64,000 nt of DNA from Marinicauda pacifica. GTDB taxonomy: Bacteria; Pseudomonadota; Alphaproteobacteria; Caulobacterales; Maricaulaceae. The DNA is taken from contig NZ_SRXV01000001.1 of NCBI RefSeq assembly GCF_004793635.1, positions 1,178,501 to 1,242,500 of the forward strand. The letters run 5' to 3'. Of this stretch, positions 1 through 8,310 are shown in pieces. Below the pieces are notes generated by a model. The model ran no database searches and was not told the origin of the DNA. It worked only from the letters and a program-made list of their open reading frames with translations. Both the position numbers and the translations under genes were made by a program. The first letter of the stretch is position 1. Each line of letters opens with the position of its first letter.

Positions 1-487
1 GGATCCTGGATTTCGCCTCGTCGGCAGAAAGCCCCTGGGGACCGTCCCCGGTCACCACGGCCACTTCGGCCTCGAAATCACAGCCCCAGCTATCATCGCC
101 AAGCGGAATGGGGGCGCGCGGCGCGAGGAAGGCATCAGAGCCGCCCTGGTACATGAGCGGATCAGTCCAGAAGCTCTCCGGGATCTCGGCGCCCCGCGCC
201 TTGCGCACGAGCTCCACGTGATTGACGTAGGCCGATCCGTCCGCCCACTGGAAGGATCGCGGCAAGGGCGAGAGGGCGTCGTGCTCATGGAAGCGCTCGC
301 GCGGGATCGCCTCCCGCATCAATTCATCGGCCAGCGAGCGCAGCGCCGGCTCGGCGCGATCCCAGTCGTCCAGCGCAGCCTGCAGCGTCGGAGCAATATG
401 GGTCGCGTCCGCGCACCAGGTCAGATCCTTGCTGACCACGACCAGGCGGCCATCGCGCGTATCGTTCTTGAGAGAAGCGAGTTTCAT
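1..487 (-). CDS. Fumarylacetoacetate hydrolase family protein (3' end beyond window)
   Basis: The first 162 codons are visible, read leftward from an ATG at 487; the rest lies before position 1. The protein begins MKLASLKNDTRDG and continues with HVELVRKARGAEIP and the FAA-hydrolase signature region WGCDFEAEVAVVTGD, where conserved acidic residues bind the metal. In the family, fumarylacetoacetase-type enzymes split fumarylacetoacetate into fumarate and acetoacetate, the last step of tyrosine breakdown. It lies 75 bases behind the carbonic anhydrase gene, in the same direction as hmgA, which supports this role over a generic FAA hydrolase. The active-site C-terminal half cannot be checked. 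Confidence 0.85.
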   Translation of the reverse strand, partial: MKLASLKNDTRDGRLVVVSKDLTWCADATHIAPTLQAALDDWDRAEPALRSLADELMREAIPRERFHEHDALSPLPRSFQWADGSAYVNHVELVRKARGAEIPESFWTDPLMYQGGSDAFLAPRAPIPLGDDSWGCDFEAEVAVVTGDGPQGLSADEAKSRI

Positions 488-562
488 TATGCAGGTCTCC
501 GTCTAGCAGGAAAAGTCGGGTCCACCTTCAAGGCCCGTGCGTGGGACAAACGCGCGGGAACG

Positions 563-1192
563 TCAAATGCTCACGGGCTGAAAGCCTTCATTGCGCTCAA
601 GCCACTCCAGCTGGCCGTCAGCGATGCCGAACCGCGCACCGTGAAGAGCGAGCGTCCCAGCCTCGACTGCCTTGGCGACGAACGGAAATTTCAGCAGACG
701 GTCCAGGGAATGCTGAACCGACCGCAATTCAAGATCGTTGCAGAGCGTCTCGGTCGGCGCGTCATATCCGCAGTGATGGCGGCTTTCGCTGAGGGCTGAC
801 TGAAGCGGGCTGATCCATCGATGAACAAACTCCGTGCCTTCCGCAGCCCCGGTCACGGCCGCATGGACGCCGCCGCAATCCTTGTGACCAAGCACGACGA
901 CATGTTCGATGCCCAAGGTCTTGACCGCAAACTCCAGCGCCGCGGAGACCCCGTGGTGGCCTGAATCCGGCTCATAAGGGGGCACGAGGTTGGCCACATT
1001 GCGCACGATGAACAGCTCGCCCGGCCCGGCATCGAAGATGGCGGCCGGGTCAACTCGGCTATCGGCGCAGCCGATCACCAGCGCGTGCGGTTTCTGGCCC
1101 TTGGCCAGCTCGCGCCACACGCGGCGCTGGGACTCAAACTGACTGACTCGAAACCGTTCAAAGCCCGCGCGAAGCGGATCGGGGATTGTCAT
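563..1192 (-). CDS. Beta-class carbonic anhydrase
   Basis: This 209-residue protein interconverts CO2 and bicarbonate in the cytoplasm. The beta-class zinc site is visible as C42-A-D44-S-R46 and H103-x-x-C106 in GHKDCGG. The length is normal for the family. An ATG at 1192 is chosen over an upstream in-frame start because AGGAG sits just ahead of it, and the longer form would overlap the neighbouring gene and add an unconserved N-terminus. The gene lies between the sulfotransferase-like gene and the fumarylacetoacetase-like gene in a leftward operon. A link between carbonic anhydrase and homogentisate breakdown is not obvious and is only inferred from position. Confidence 0.92.
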   Translation of the reverse strand: MTIPDPLRAGFERFRVSQFESQRRVWRELAKGQKPHALVIGCADSRVDPAAIFDAGPGELFIVRNVANLVPPYEPDSGHHGVSAALEFAVKTLGIEHVVVLGHKDCGGVHAAVTGAAEGTEFVHRWISPLQSALSESRHHCGYDAPTETLCNDLELRSVQHSLDRLLKFPFVAKAVEAGTLALHGARFGIADGQLEWLERNEGFQPVSI

Positions 1193-1235
1193 TGCTTTCT
1201 TCTCCTGCTGCCCGGGTCTGTTCGCCTGCATCCGA

Positions 1236-2258
1236 TCAAACCAGAGCGCGTGCGAGATAGTCGGCGCGCGGGATATCGGGCAAGACCTTGAACGCCCAAT
1301 CCACAATGCGTTGCAGGTCCGGCCCCATAGCCTCGGTTATCCGATCCGCTTCGCGGGCGCGGTCTCCGGCGCCGTAGGCGCGGCCGGGGTCCTTCGCATC
1401 GCGATTGAGCGTAGGCCCGCTCACGAGAGTGTCGATCTCCTCGGGGTCGAAGCCAAGCTCGAAGTACGCGCTCGCCGCCTTCAGTGCGGGGGCTGGCGCA
1501 CCGATGAAGCGGTCGCCATCCAGCCAGGCGGAGCGTTCGGCCGGCAATGCTGTCTGGGCGGCGCGCATCTGCTCGACCTCCATCAGCCAGACCAGTGCCG
1601 CGATCTGCATGTCGGTCAGAGACAAGGCCTGGTCGGGAGGGATCGACCCGGCACGCAACCCGTCCCGTGCGAACATGGCATAGATCCGGCGTGCAAACGC
1701 GCGTCCGGACTCATTCTTCTTCGCGATCGAGATCAGGAACTCTCTGAGCTCACTCGTCATGAAGATGTTGCGGGACTCAGGGAATATCTGTGCGGCTTCC
1801 AGGATAAGATTGTTGACGATGTTCGTCGGCTTGAAAATCACGCGCTCGCCGTGGCCGGCCTGATGGGCGAGCGCCTTGAACACCACGGGAGTCAGCGAGC
1901 GGAACGCGTCGGCATGATTATGCCGCTTGAGACTGGAGAGTGCCATGAGCACGCCCGGCTCTCGCAGGCACAGGCCATGCCCGGTCCCGGAGAGCAGCCG
2001 GGCCAGGAGCGTGGACCCGCAAAATGCAGAATGCCAGATGAAGACTGGGGAATGGGCGGGGGCGGAAATATCCGCCCTGGCCAAGTCCTGCAGGCTGACG
2101 GACCGACTCTCCAGACCGCTTCGGTCGAGCCGATCATCAAGGAACGGGGTCTCCTCCAGCAGGCTACGCGATGCTTTGACGAAGACAGCCTGCCCAGCCT
2201 GAAGGTCGAGCGCATCCAGATGCCAGTCCGGGTCGAGGATCAGATCGCGTGCGCTCAC
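1236..2258 (-). CDS. Sulfotransferase-like P-loop protein of unknown function
   Basis: This 340-residue protein has a P-loop-like segment at residues 73-89, FIWHSAFCGSTLLARLL. It resembles the 5'-phosphosulfate-binding loop of sulfotransferases (hydrophobic strand, then RSGST-like turn, then helix). No other catalytic motif could be assigned with confidence. Its ATG overlaps the stop of hmgA by four bases (ATGA), so the two are probably translationally coupled. It may sulfate or otherwise modify a small molecule, or be a non-catalytic relative; this is inference. The operon context (hmgA before, carbonic anhydrase and a fumarylacetoacetase-like gene after) suggests co-expression with aromatic amino acid catabolism. 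Confidence 0.6.
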   Translation of the reverse strand: MSARDLILDPDWHLDALDLQAGQAVFVKASRSLLEETPFLDDRLDRSGLESRSVSLQDLARADISAPAHSPVFIWHSAFCGSTLLARLLSGTGHGLCLREPGVLMALSSLKRHNHADAFRSLTPVVFKALAHQAGHGERVIFKPTNIVNNLILEAAQIFPESRNIFMTSELREFLISIAKKNESGRAFARRIYAMFARDGLRAGSIPPDQALSLTDMQIAALVWLMEVEQMRAAQTALPAERSAWLDGDRFIGAPAPALKAASAYFELGFDPEEIDTLVSGPTLNRDAKDPGRAYGAGDRAREADRITEAMGPDLQRIVDWAFKVLPDIPRADYLARALV

Positions 2259-3397
2259 TCGGCCGGCTCACGATGCCGCCACGAATTCACGTAGTCGGGA
2301 TTCTCCACGCTCGCCGCGCCCTCACCGACATCGAGCGGATCGCGCGTATCGATCATCACCGCGTATTCGTCTGTCGCTTCCTTGGTCTGCTTGAGCATGT
2401 TCTTCAACGCCTTGGGATGCGGCCCGTGCGTGAAGCCGCTCGGGTGGAAGGTCATCATGCCGGCATCGATATTGTCCCGGCTGAAGAAATCGCCGGCATG
2501 GTAGAACAGCACTTCGTCGTAATCGTCGTTATTGTGGAAGAACGGCACCTTGAGCGCACCCGGATCGCTTTCGAACGGGCGCGGCGCAAAGGTACACACC
2601 ACAAAGCGATCCGACAGGAAGGTCGTGTGGGCGCTCGGCGGCAGGTGATAGCGGTGACTCATCAGAGGCCGGATGTCGCGGACGTTCAGCCGCACCGGGT
2701 GCAGCTCGCCATGCCAGCCGACGGCGTCAAGCGGGTTGTACGGGTAGGTGATCGTGCTGACCTCGCCGCGCTTCTTCACCTCGACGCGCCATTCGCCGGC
2801 CTCGGCCTGCTGGTCGCGGAACGCGTCATCCATCTCGGGAACGTCGAGCATCGCGGGATCGAAGATGGCGTGCGGACCCACCAGCCCCTTGTCGGGAAGC
2901 GTGTAGTGGGTGTTGGTGGCCTCGATCATCAGAACCGCCGTCTCGTCGTCCGGCGCCAGGCGCCACATCGTGCCGCGCGGCAGAATGATGTAATCGCCCG
3001 GTTCGTACGCCAGATGGCCGAAATCGCAATAGAGATCGCCCTTGCCGGCGTGAATGAAGAGAAGCTGGTCGCCGTCCCCATTGCGCGCCAGCGTCTGCAT
3101 GGCGCCTGAGAGCTTCCAGAAGCGGATATCGCACGCGGCATTATTCAGGACGCGCGAGGACTGCCAGGGCGAAGCCTCCGCGATATTGAGCCGGTTCAGA
3201 TCGAAGGCGCGCGGTTTCAGCGGCCCGTCGAAATCGGTCCATCCCGTCGGCGGGTTCTTGTGATGGAGGAAGGCGGCGGGGCCGAAGAAGCCCTCCTTGC
3301 TCATCTCGCGCTCGAACGTACCTTCGGGCATGTCTGCGTGAGCCTGGCGCGAGGCGATGCCTTCACGGCGCGAGGCGTAAATCCATTTCCGGGCCAT
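2255..3397 (-). CDS. hmgA: Homogentisate 1,2-dioxygenase
   Basis: This 380-residue protein matches the bacterial homogentisate dioxygenase family from end to end. It is an Fe(II) cupin that opens the ring of homogentisate to maleylacetoacetate. Characteristic segments are GDQLLFIHAGKGDLYCDFG, the metal-site region HNNDDYDEVLFYHAGDF and SGFTHGPHP near the C-terminus, which carry the His/Glu ligands. GGAGA precedes the ATG at 3397. It is the first gene of a leftward operon and a MarR-type palindrome lies about 40 bases upstream. No maleylacetoacetate isomerase is visible in the window, but the operon continues past its left edge. Confidence 0.95.
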   Translation of the reverse strand: MARKWIYASRREGIASRQAHADMPEGTFEREMSKEGFFGPAAFLHHKNPPTGWTDFDGPLKPRAFDLNRLNIAEASPWQSSRVLNNAACDIRFWKLSGAMQTLARNGDGDQLLFIHAGKGDLYCDFGHLAYEPGDYIILPRGTMWRLAPDDETAVLMIEATNTHYTLPDKGLVGPHAIFDPAMLDVPEMDDAFRDQQAEAGEWRVEVKKRGEVSTITYPYNPLDAVGWHGELHPVRLNVRDIRPLMSHRYHLPPSAHTTFLSDRFVVCTFAPRPFESDPGALKVPFFHNNDDYDEVLFYHAGDFFSRDNIDAGMMTFHPSGFTHGPHPKALKNMLKQTKEATDEYAVMIDTRDPLDVGEGAASVENPDYVNSWRHREPAE

Positions 3398-3437
3398 GGG
3401 AGTCTCCGTTCAGAAACGAGAAGCGTCTTCGTGAAAC

Positions 3438-3455
3438 TAGTTACATTTGCAACTA
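3438..3455. promoter_or_regulatory. Candidate MarR-family operator upstream of hmgA
   Basis: TAGTTACATTTGCAACTA is an imperfect palindrome with 14 of 18 symmetric positions (arms TAGTT-CA and TG-AACTA). It lies in an AT-rich patch 41 bases ahead of the hmgA start. The shape is that of operators bound by MarR-type regulators, which commonly control homogentisate clusters. The regulator itself is not in the window. Seen: the palindrome; inferred: its ligand and role. Confidence 0.55.
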
Positions 3456-3485
3456 ATTAAAAGCCCCGTGCCCTGCCCGGCGCCA

Positions 3486-4124
3486 CTAAGCAACCTGTCT
3501 GACGAGAATATTCATCGCGATGGAAATCCGGTCGCGCGGGCCGTTATGAGGGCGGACCGCGTGCATCAGCCAAGACGGGAATATCACCACCTTGCCGATC
3601 TCAGGACGGATCAGGAGCTGAGACAGCGGCTGACCGGGGTCCGGCGGTTCACCCATGGCAATGTCAGGCGCTGCCACACGATTGGTGGGAAAGCGCGGAT
3701 CGAGCAGCACCAGCTGCCCCTCGTCGGGATCCCCACCATCGTCCACGTAGAAGACAGCCGACCAGAACGATCCCGGGTGGGCATGCATCTGGTTGGACGC
3801 CCCGGCTGGAGAGACATTGGCCCACATCTCCATCCCGAACTCGAACCGCGGGCCGGCATCCTTGCCGCGCCCCAGATCGTGAGTGTAGCCGATACAGGTT
3901 TCGAGCGTGGAACGGGCAAGCTGCTGAGCGGGGCTCCCGGCCCATTCGATCATCTTGGAATCGGAATGCCAGCCAAGAATATTGGACCGCGATGCCTGAC
4001 CGGGGTGAGTTTGCCTGCGCTCCAGGATTGTGCTTTTCAATGTACCGATCTGGTCCGGCATGGCATCCAGGACTGCCTCAATAACCGGAGTGGCGAAGAC
4101 ATTGCGCAGAACCGGCTCCGGCAC
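3486..4124 (-). CDS. Putative 2OG-Fe(II) oxygenase, TIGR02466-like
   Basis: This 212-residue protein resembles the TIGR02466 / 2OG-FeII_Oxy_5 family. The motif NQMHAHPGSFWSAVFYV (H114, H116) supplies iron ligands. A distal H188 in SWLMHAV and arginines at R197/R199 in GPRDRISIAMNI fit the 2-oxoglutarate-binding end of the fold. The start is a GTG at 4124, three bases after the stop of the upstream isoaspartyl peptidase gene, which implies translational coupling. The substrate is unknown; relatives are found in phage and bacterial genomes without a firm role. It is the last gene of a five-gene leftward run. Confidence 0.75.
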   Translation of the reverse strand: MPEPVLRNVFATPVIEAVLDAMPDQIGTLKSTILERRQTHPGQASRSNILGWHSDSKMIEWAGSPAQQLARSTLETCIGYTHDLGRGKDAGPRFEFGMEMWANVSPAGASNQMHAHPGSFWSAVFYVDDGGDPDEGQLVLLDPRFPTNRVAAPDIAMGEPPDPGQPLSQLLIRPEIGKVVIFPSWLMHAVRPHNGPRDRISIAMNILVRQVA

Positions 4125-4127
4125 GCG

Positions 4128-5210
4128 TCAGCCCTCGTCCGCGTAGATGGCCACGCGCGGCTCTTCACCCTCTACCAGCGAGGCACGGTACATGCCTGGC
4201 GTGTTAAAGCTCCACACCGGCACGCCTCGATAGAGCATGACAATGCCGCCATCGCCCCCGAGGGCAGTCAGGTCGGCCTGGATCACACGATCCGCAGCCA
4301 GCTGGCCGGCCTGGGCAGCGTCAAGCACACCATCCCGGGCGTTCGTGCAGATGCGCGCCGCAACCGCGAGGCGGATGAAATACTCCCCCGTCCCCGTCGC
4401 CGACACGCCGCAATCGCCGATGGCATAGGTGCCGGCGCCAATCACCGGAGAATCCCCGATGCGGCCCCAGCGTTTGGCGGTCGTCCCGCCAGTCGAGGTG
4501 CCTGCAACCGTGTCCCCGTTGCGGTCCTTCACGACAACACCGACCGTGCCGAACGCGTGTTCGCGTTCCATCAGGTCAAGCGCACCTTCCTCGATCGGCT
4601 CTGGTGCCGGGACGCCTTCGGGCCGCGCGGGCACAGGCAGTCCCTGATTGCGCAGGGCGCGCTCCATCGATTGCCAGCGGCGCTCGGTAAAGAAATGAGA
4701 GGGCGGAGCGACCTCAAGGCCCTGCTCGAGGGCGAAAGCCTCAGCGCCCTCACCCGACAACATCACATGCGGGCTGTCTTCCATCACGGCAATTGCAAGC
4801 GAGATGGGGTGACGAACCTCGCGCACGCCGGCAACGGCGCCGGCGGCAAGGTCGGAACCGCGCATGATGGAGGCATCAAGCTCGTTGGTGCCTTGGGCGG
4901 TAAAGACCGCGCCGCGCCCCGAATTGAATTTCGGATCGTCTTCGAAATCGCGGATCACGAGTTCCACGACCTCTTGGGCCGAGCGCCCCTCGCGCAGCAG
5001 GGTTCCGCCCCGGGTGACCGCAGCCTCGAGCGCCTCGCGATAAGCGGTCTCCGTGGCTTCATCCATGTCGCCGCGTTCGATCACGCCGGCACCGCCGTGA
5101 ACCACGATCGACCAGGCGGGCTCGCGGTCACCATCTGCAGAAGCCATCTCCATCTGGCCCAGGCCAGCGGCCAGTCCGATCACAATACCGGCTACGCTAT
5201 GAAAGAACAT
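4128..5210 (-). CDS. Isoaspartyl peptidase / L-asparaginase, Ntn hydrolase, exported
   Basis: This 360-residue protein is a plant-type (family T2) isoaspartyl peptidase that removes isoaspartate from damaged peptides or hydrolyses asparagine. It is made as a precursor that cleaves itself. The nucleophile is T222 in HAFGTVGVVV, and the substrate-binding segments STGGTTAKRWGRIGDSP and GTGEYFIR are present. Residues 1-25 form a hydrophobic signal peptide ending near MASADGD, so it probably acts in the periplasm. The start at 5210 is preceded by GGGAGG; an upstream in-frame ATG would run into the isochorismatase-like gene. It is coupled to the 2OG oxygenase downstream. Confidence 0.9.
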   Translation of the reverse strand: MFFHSVAGIVIGLAAGLGQMEMASADGDREPAWSIVVHGGAGVIERGDMDEATETAYREALEAAVTRGGTLLREGRSAQEVVELVIRDFEDDPKFNSGRGAVFTAQGTNELDASIMRGSDLAAGAVAGVREVRHPISLAIAVMEDSPHVMLSGEGAEAFALEQGLEVAPPSHFFTERRWQSMERALRNQGLPVPARPEGVPAPEPIEEGALDLMEREHAFGTVGVVVKDRNGDTVAGTSTGGTTAKRWGRIGDSPVIGAGTYAIGDCGVSATGTGEYFIRLAVAARICTNARDGVLDAAQAGQLAADRVIQADLTALGGDGGIVMLYRGVPVWSFNTPGMYRASLVEGEEPRVAIYADEG

Positions 5211-5280
5211 CGACACCCTCCCCGTGTTCGTATTGCATGAAACAAACCAGCCGAAGCACACAGCTGCAAGCGCCAAGCGC

Positions 5281-5877
5281 CTACGGGACGATACGCAGAC
5301 GCGACTTGGCCAGCGTACGAAGGTGCATTTCATGGGGGATACGCACGCCGAAAACATCGGCGAAATCATCGCGTGTGACCGAGCGGTTGAGTTTTCGCGC
5401 CGTGGCGATGCACAGGCCGCGCGTGTGTTCTGCGCTCCAGTCGCCGACCTCGGCCGAGCCGCAGGCCTCTTCCAGCAGCTTGAGCGGCTGGCCGCGGTCT
5501 TCCGCATCATAAAGCGTGGTGGTCAACGACATCGGCGCGGAAAACCCGATCATAACCACTCCGCTGGTTGCACCCTGCATGATGGAATCAAGTTCGGGAT
5601 GGGCGTAGGCGGAAATTCCGGCACGGCGCAGCAAGACCTCTCCGGGCTTGGGCTCGCATCCAGGGATCGACTGGTGCAGCCCCTGCCCGTCAAGCATCGG
5701 ACCCCCGCGGTGAAGCTGGCTATGAATGATCGTCCACCCGGCCTCGCGCGCGGCGCGCAGTACGGTGACGCAGATCTCAGCGATCTCTTCTCCTTCGGGA
5801 TCAGCCCAGGGACGACCGGGCACAACAAACTCCTGCTGAAGATCCATGCATAGCAGGATGGGAGCCCCAAGTTTCAT
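5281..5877 (-). CDS. Isochorismatase-like hydrolase with altered catalytic triad
   Basis: This 198-residue protein has the isochorismatase/cysteine-hydrolase fold: the N-terminal strand LLCMDLQQEF with D12, the segment ISAYAHPELDSIM, and the nucleophile loop VVMIGFSAPMSLTTTLYDAEDRG. In cysteine hydrolases that loop reads G-x5-C; here the aligned residue is Ser117. The usual Lys before the SAF/SAY segment appears to be Arg (R84/R85). It may therefore work like isochorismatases that lack the Cys, use Ser, or be inactive. It starts three bases after the stop of the GNAT gene, so it is co-transcribed with it. The substrate is unknown. Confidence 0.75.
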   Translation of the reverse strand: MKLGAPILLCMDLQQEFVVPGRPWADPEGEEIAEICVTVLRAAREAGWTIIHSQLHRGGPMLDGQGLHQSIPGCEPKPGEVLLRRAGISAYAHPELDSIMQGATSGVVMIGFSAPMSLTTTLYDAEDRGQPLKLLEEACGSAEVGDWSAEHTRGLCIATARKLNRSVTRDDFADVFGVRIPHEMHLRTLAKSRLRIVP

Positions 5878-5880
5878 GAT

Positions 5881-6576
5881 CTAGACCTTTTCCTTGCGCC
5901 CGGTCTTCCTGCGACCGGCACCGGAAGTGCCGGCACCAGCCTTCGACCGCGCCGTCTCACTCTGCGCAGATTGAGTTTGTGCGCCGGACTTTGCGCCCCG
6001 GGCTATGGACCGGTCAAGCGGCCCGGGCCGATCCCATGCGCCTTCAGGCCGATCCAGAATGAGCGGGTCGACATCCAGCGTCAGGGCATCCTCTCGTTCG
6101 GGGAATACGCCGAGCACTTCGCGGTAGGAGCGCTCGGAGAATACGAATGTCTTGCGGTCTTCTCGCGGGAGCAGGCCATAGCGCTCCCAGTAGCCGACAA
6201 GATGGTCCTGGGCGTGGCCCAGAACCTTGCGGTAGCCCTTGGCCCGGATCAGGTCGATCGCCCGGTCCATCATCACATAACCGATCCGGTGAGACCGGTA
6301 GTCGGGCCGCACGCAGGACCGTTCGACCTTGGCGAATTCGCAGAACCAGCGCACGCGCATGCATCCGACCGGCTCGCCATTAATCTCGGCCAGCAGGTGG
6401 GTCGCGCCGGCCAGGTCATTGCCGTCGAACTCCTCGTCGTACGGGCAATCCTGCTCGGCCATGTAGATCAGGGCGCGCATCGCCACGATCTTCTGAAACT
6501 CGTCGAGCGTGCGCACCACGCGAACCGTGACGGGTCCCGGGCCCCGGTTGAAATCGTCCGGTCTAGATCCGTCCAT
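5881..6576 (-). CDS. GNAT family acyltransferase
   Basis: This 231-residue protein has a GNAT domain at about residues 15-150. The core includes HLLAEINGEPVGCMRVRWF, then VERSCVRPDYRSHRIGYVMMDRAIDLI, which carries the acyl-CoA pyrophosphate loop in degenerate form, and YWERYGLLPRED. It transfers an acetyl or acyl group from CoA to an unknown amine. Residues beyond about 190 form a disordered tail rich in Ala, Ser, Gly and Lys/Arg, which is unusual for the family. Its start overlaps the 3' end of the upstream gene by 14 bases. The acceptor cannot be named. Confidence 0.8.
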   Translation of the reverse strand: MDGSRPDDFNRGPGPVTVRVVRTLDEFQKIVAMRALIYMAEQDCPYDEEFDGNDLAGATHLLAEINGEPVGCMRVRWFCEFAKVERSCVRPDYRSHRIGYVMMDRAIDLIRAKGYRKVLGHAQDHLVGYWERYGLLPREDRKTFVFSERSYREVLGVFPEREDALTLDVDPLILDRPEGAWDRPGPLDRSIARGAKSGAQTQSAQSETARSKAGAGTSGAGRRKTGRKEKV

Positions 6577-7201
6577 CGGCGGACACCCCCTCTTCTATAG
6601 GCTCAGACACGTCGGGCTGGCGATCTTCGGGGATTTGAGCCTGGGGGATCCAGCCCAGCCAGGCCGTGGGCCCGTTGGGCGCGTCTAGCGCGGCCGTCAT
6701 CATCCGGCCCTCGCGGCTCACGGGGCGGGCAAAGAGCGGAATATGCTCGAAGGCGCGGCGGCGAGCCTCGGTCACGGCGCGCACCAGCGCACGGCGCGTC
6801 TCTTCGCCCCGGCCGGCCAGACACCAGACGTAGATGGCCGCCGCGTCCTCATCGGCGTCGGTCAGGTGTTCGAGCCGAGGCTGCACAGGTGAAAATTGCC
6901 CGTCGACCAGCGCCAGGTAACCGGCGCGGTTGAGATAGAGCAGCGCGATGAAGCCCTCCACCACGCCAGCGGCGTCGCGGCGTACGAAGAAGCACCGGCG
7001 GGTCTTCTCCTCGCAGGCCTGAACGGTGCGCGGATCGGCATGCCCGCCGCCCAGAACGCTATCGCCGACTGTTAACGCTGCCTCAATGGTGCTTAGATCA
7101 AATGCGGTCTCAAAACCGCGGCGACTCAAAATCTGCTTGAGGAGCGCGTTGCGCGGTTGGTCCGAACGCGGCGCTCCACTAAAGCGTGTGTGTACAGTCA
7201 T
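6563..7201 (-). CDS. Conserved hypothetical protein next to GNAT gene
   Basis: This 212-residue protein is not recognised with confidence. Its middle part (EEKTRRCFFVRRDAAGVVEGFIALLYLN, then AAAIYVWCLAGRGEETRRALVRAV) has the alternating strand/helix pattern of a GNAT-like fold, but the acyl-CoA loop is unclear. No signal peptide or membrane segment is seen. It is the first gene of the leftward run with the GNAT, isochorismatase-like, isoaspartyl peptidase and 2OG-oxygenase genes, and overlaps the GNAT gene by 14 bases. A LysR regulator is divergently encoded 104 bases away and may control the run. Confidence 0.65.
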   Translation of the reverse strand: MTVHTRFSGAPRSDQPRNALLKQILSRRGFETAFDLSTIEAALTVGDSVLGGGHADPRTVQACEEKTRRCFFVRRDAAGVVEGFIALLYLNRAGYLALVDGQFSPVQPRLEHLTDADEDAAAIYVWCLAGRGEETRRALVRAVTEARRRAFEHIPLFARPVSREGRMMTAALDAPNGPTAWLGWIPQAQIPEDRQPDVSEPIEEGVSADGRI

Positions 7202-7305
7202 GCAGCCCTCGCCTACCCGTTAATAAAACTTTAACGAATTCTAGAGCGCCGCGCTGCACCAAAAGTGGAATGGACCCCATGCGTAAAAAAGCAGGAGGCT
7301 GATCA

Positions 7306-8307
7306 GTGTCCAGTTCAGAACGAGAACCTCGATTCGACTGGAACGACCTGAAAATCTTCCACGCCCTGGTGTCTGCCGGTTCGATGAGCAAGGCTGCGCG
7401 ACTTCTTGGTGTGGTCCAGCCAACAGTGAGTCGCCGGCTTGAGCAGCTTGAAATGCGCATCGGCGCGCGCCTTGTGACGCGCGGCGCCGACGGCGTGGAA
7501 CTGACTGATGTCGGCGAGCGCATCTGGACGCTGGTCCAGACCATGCAAAGTACCGCCAACGATATCGGGCGAGTCGCGGGACAGGCCGACATGGCCGAGG
7601 CCGGTCGCGTGCGCGTCACGGCCCCGGACGGAATCGCCAGCTACTGGATCGCCAAGCAGCTTCCCGGCTTCGTGGAGGCCAATCCGCTCATCAAGCTCGA
7701 GCTGTCCACGGTCCAGGCGGGAGAGAAGCCCATCGACCCCTATGCCGATGTGACGCTTCAATACACCCAGAACAAGCGCATGGACCTGGTGCCTAAGGAA
7801 TTGGCCACGCTCCACTTCGTGCCGTTCACGTCACGTGCCTATCTCGACACGTACGGACGGCCGGACGGCCTAGTGGACGCCTTGATGCACCGGCTCGGCG
7901 ACCTGGTCAGCTACGAAGAGGAAACACGCGACGCCTGGCCCAGCGACGCCCAGGCGATCAAGAAGATGATGAAACCCTCGCTGACCACCGATTCCAGCTC
8001 GGTCCTGCTTGAAGCCATCCGGTCAGGCTCCATCATCGCGATGGCCCCGACCTATATCGCGCAGCGCTTCCCGGACCTGGTCTTCCTCGATCTCGACCTG
8101 GTCATCCCGGTCAAGCTGTGGATGTTCTACCACCCCGAGCAACGCCGCGTGACGCGGGTCCGCAAGGTCCTCGAATGGCTCGACGATATTTTCGACACGG
8201 CGAAATATCCGTGGTTCCGAAAGGACTTCGTGCCGCCCGCCGAATTCAGCGAGGTCGAAACCGTCACCGCACGCGGCGAGCGGCCGAAGCCCAGAATCGT
8301 CAAGTAG
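7306..8307 (+). CDS. LysR family transcriptional regulator
   Basis: This 333-residue protein has an N-terminal winged helix-turn-helix (residues about 10-68: DWNDLKIFHALVSAGSMSKAARLLGV, then QPTVSRRLEQLEMRIGARL) and a LysR substrate-binding C-domain beginning near residue 95. The start is GTG at 7306 with AGGAGG nine bases ahead. It is transcribed away from the five-gene leftward run, the usual arrangement of a LysR regulator with its targets. The C-terminus is longer than average and ends in a basic segment (ARGERPKPRIVK). The inducer is unknown. Confidence 0.92.
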   Translation: MSSSEREPRFDWNDLKIFHALVSAGSMSKAARLLGVVQPTVSRRLEQLEMRIGARLVTRGADGVELTDVGERIWTLVQTMQSTANDIGRVAGQADMAEAGRVRVTAPDGIASYWIAKQLPGFVEANPLIKLELSTVQAGEKPIDPYADVTLQYTQNKRMDLVPKELATLHFVPFTSRAYLDTYGRPDGLVDALMHRLGDLVSYEEETRDAWPSDAQAIKKMMKPSLTTDSSSVLLEAIRSGSIIAMAPTYIAQRFPDLVFLDLDLVIPVKLWMFYHPEQRRVTRVRKVLEWLDDIFDTAKYPWFRKDFVPPAEFSEVETVTARGERPKPRIVK

Positions 8308-8310
8308 GGG

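Noticed and set aside
7271..7301. A 10-codon frame just before the LysR start, ending within its ribosome-binding site
   Set aside because: It has no ribosome-binding site of its own and no sign of attenuation codons; chance is sufficient.
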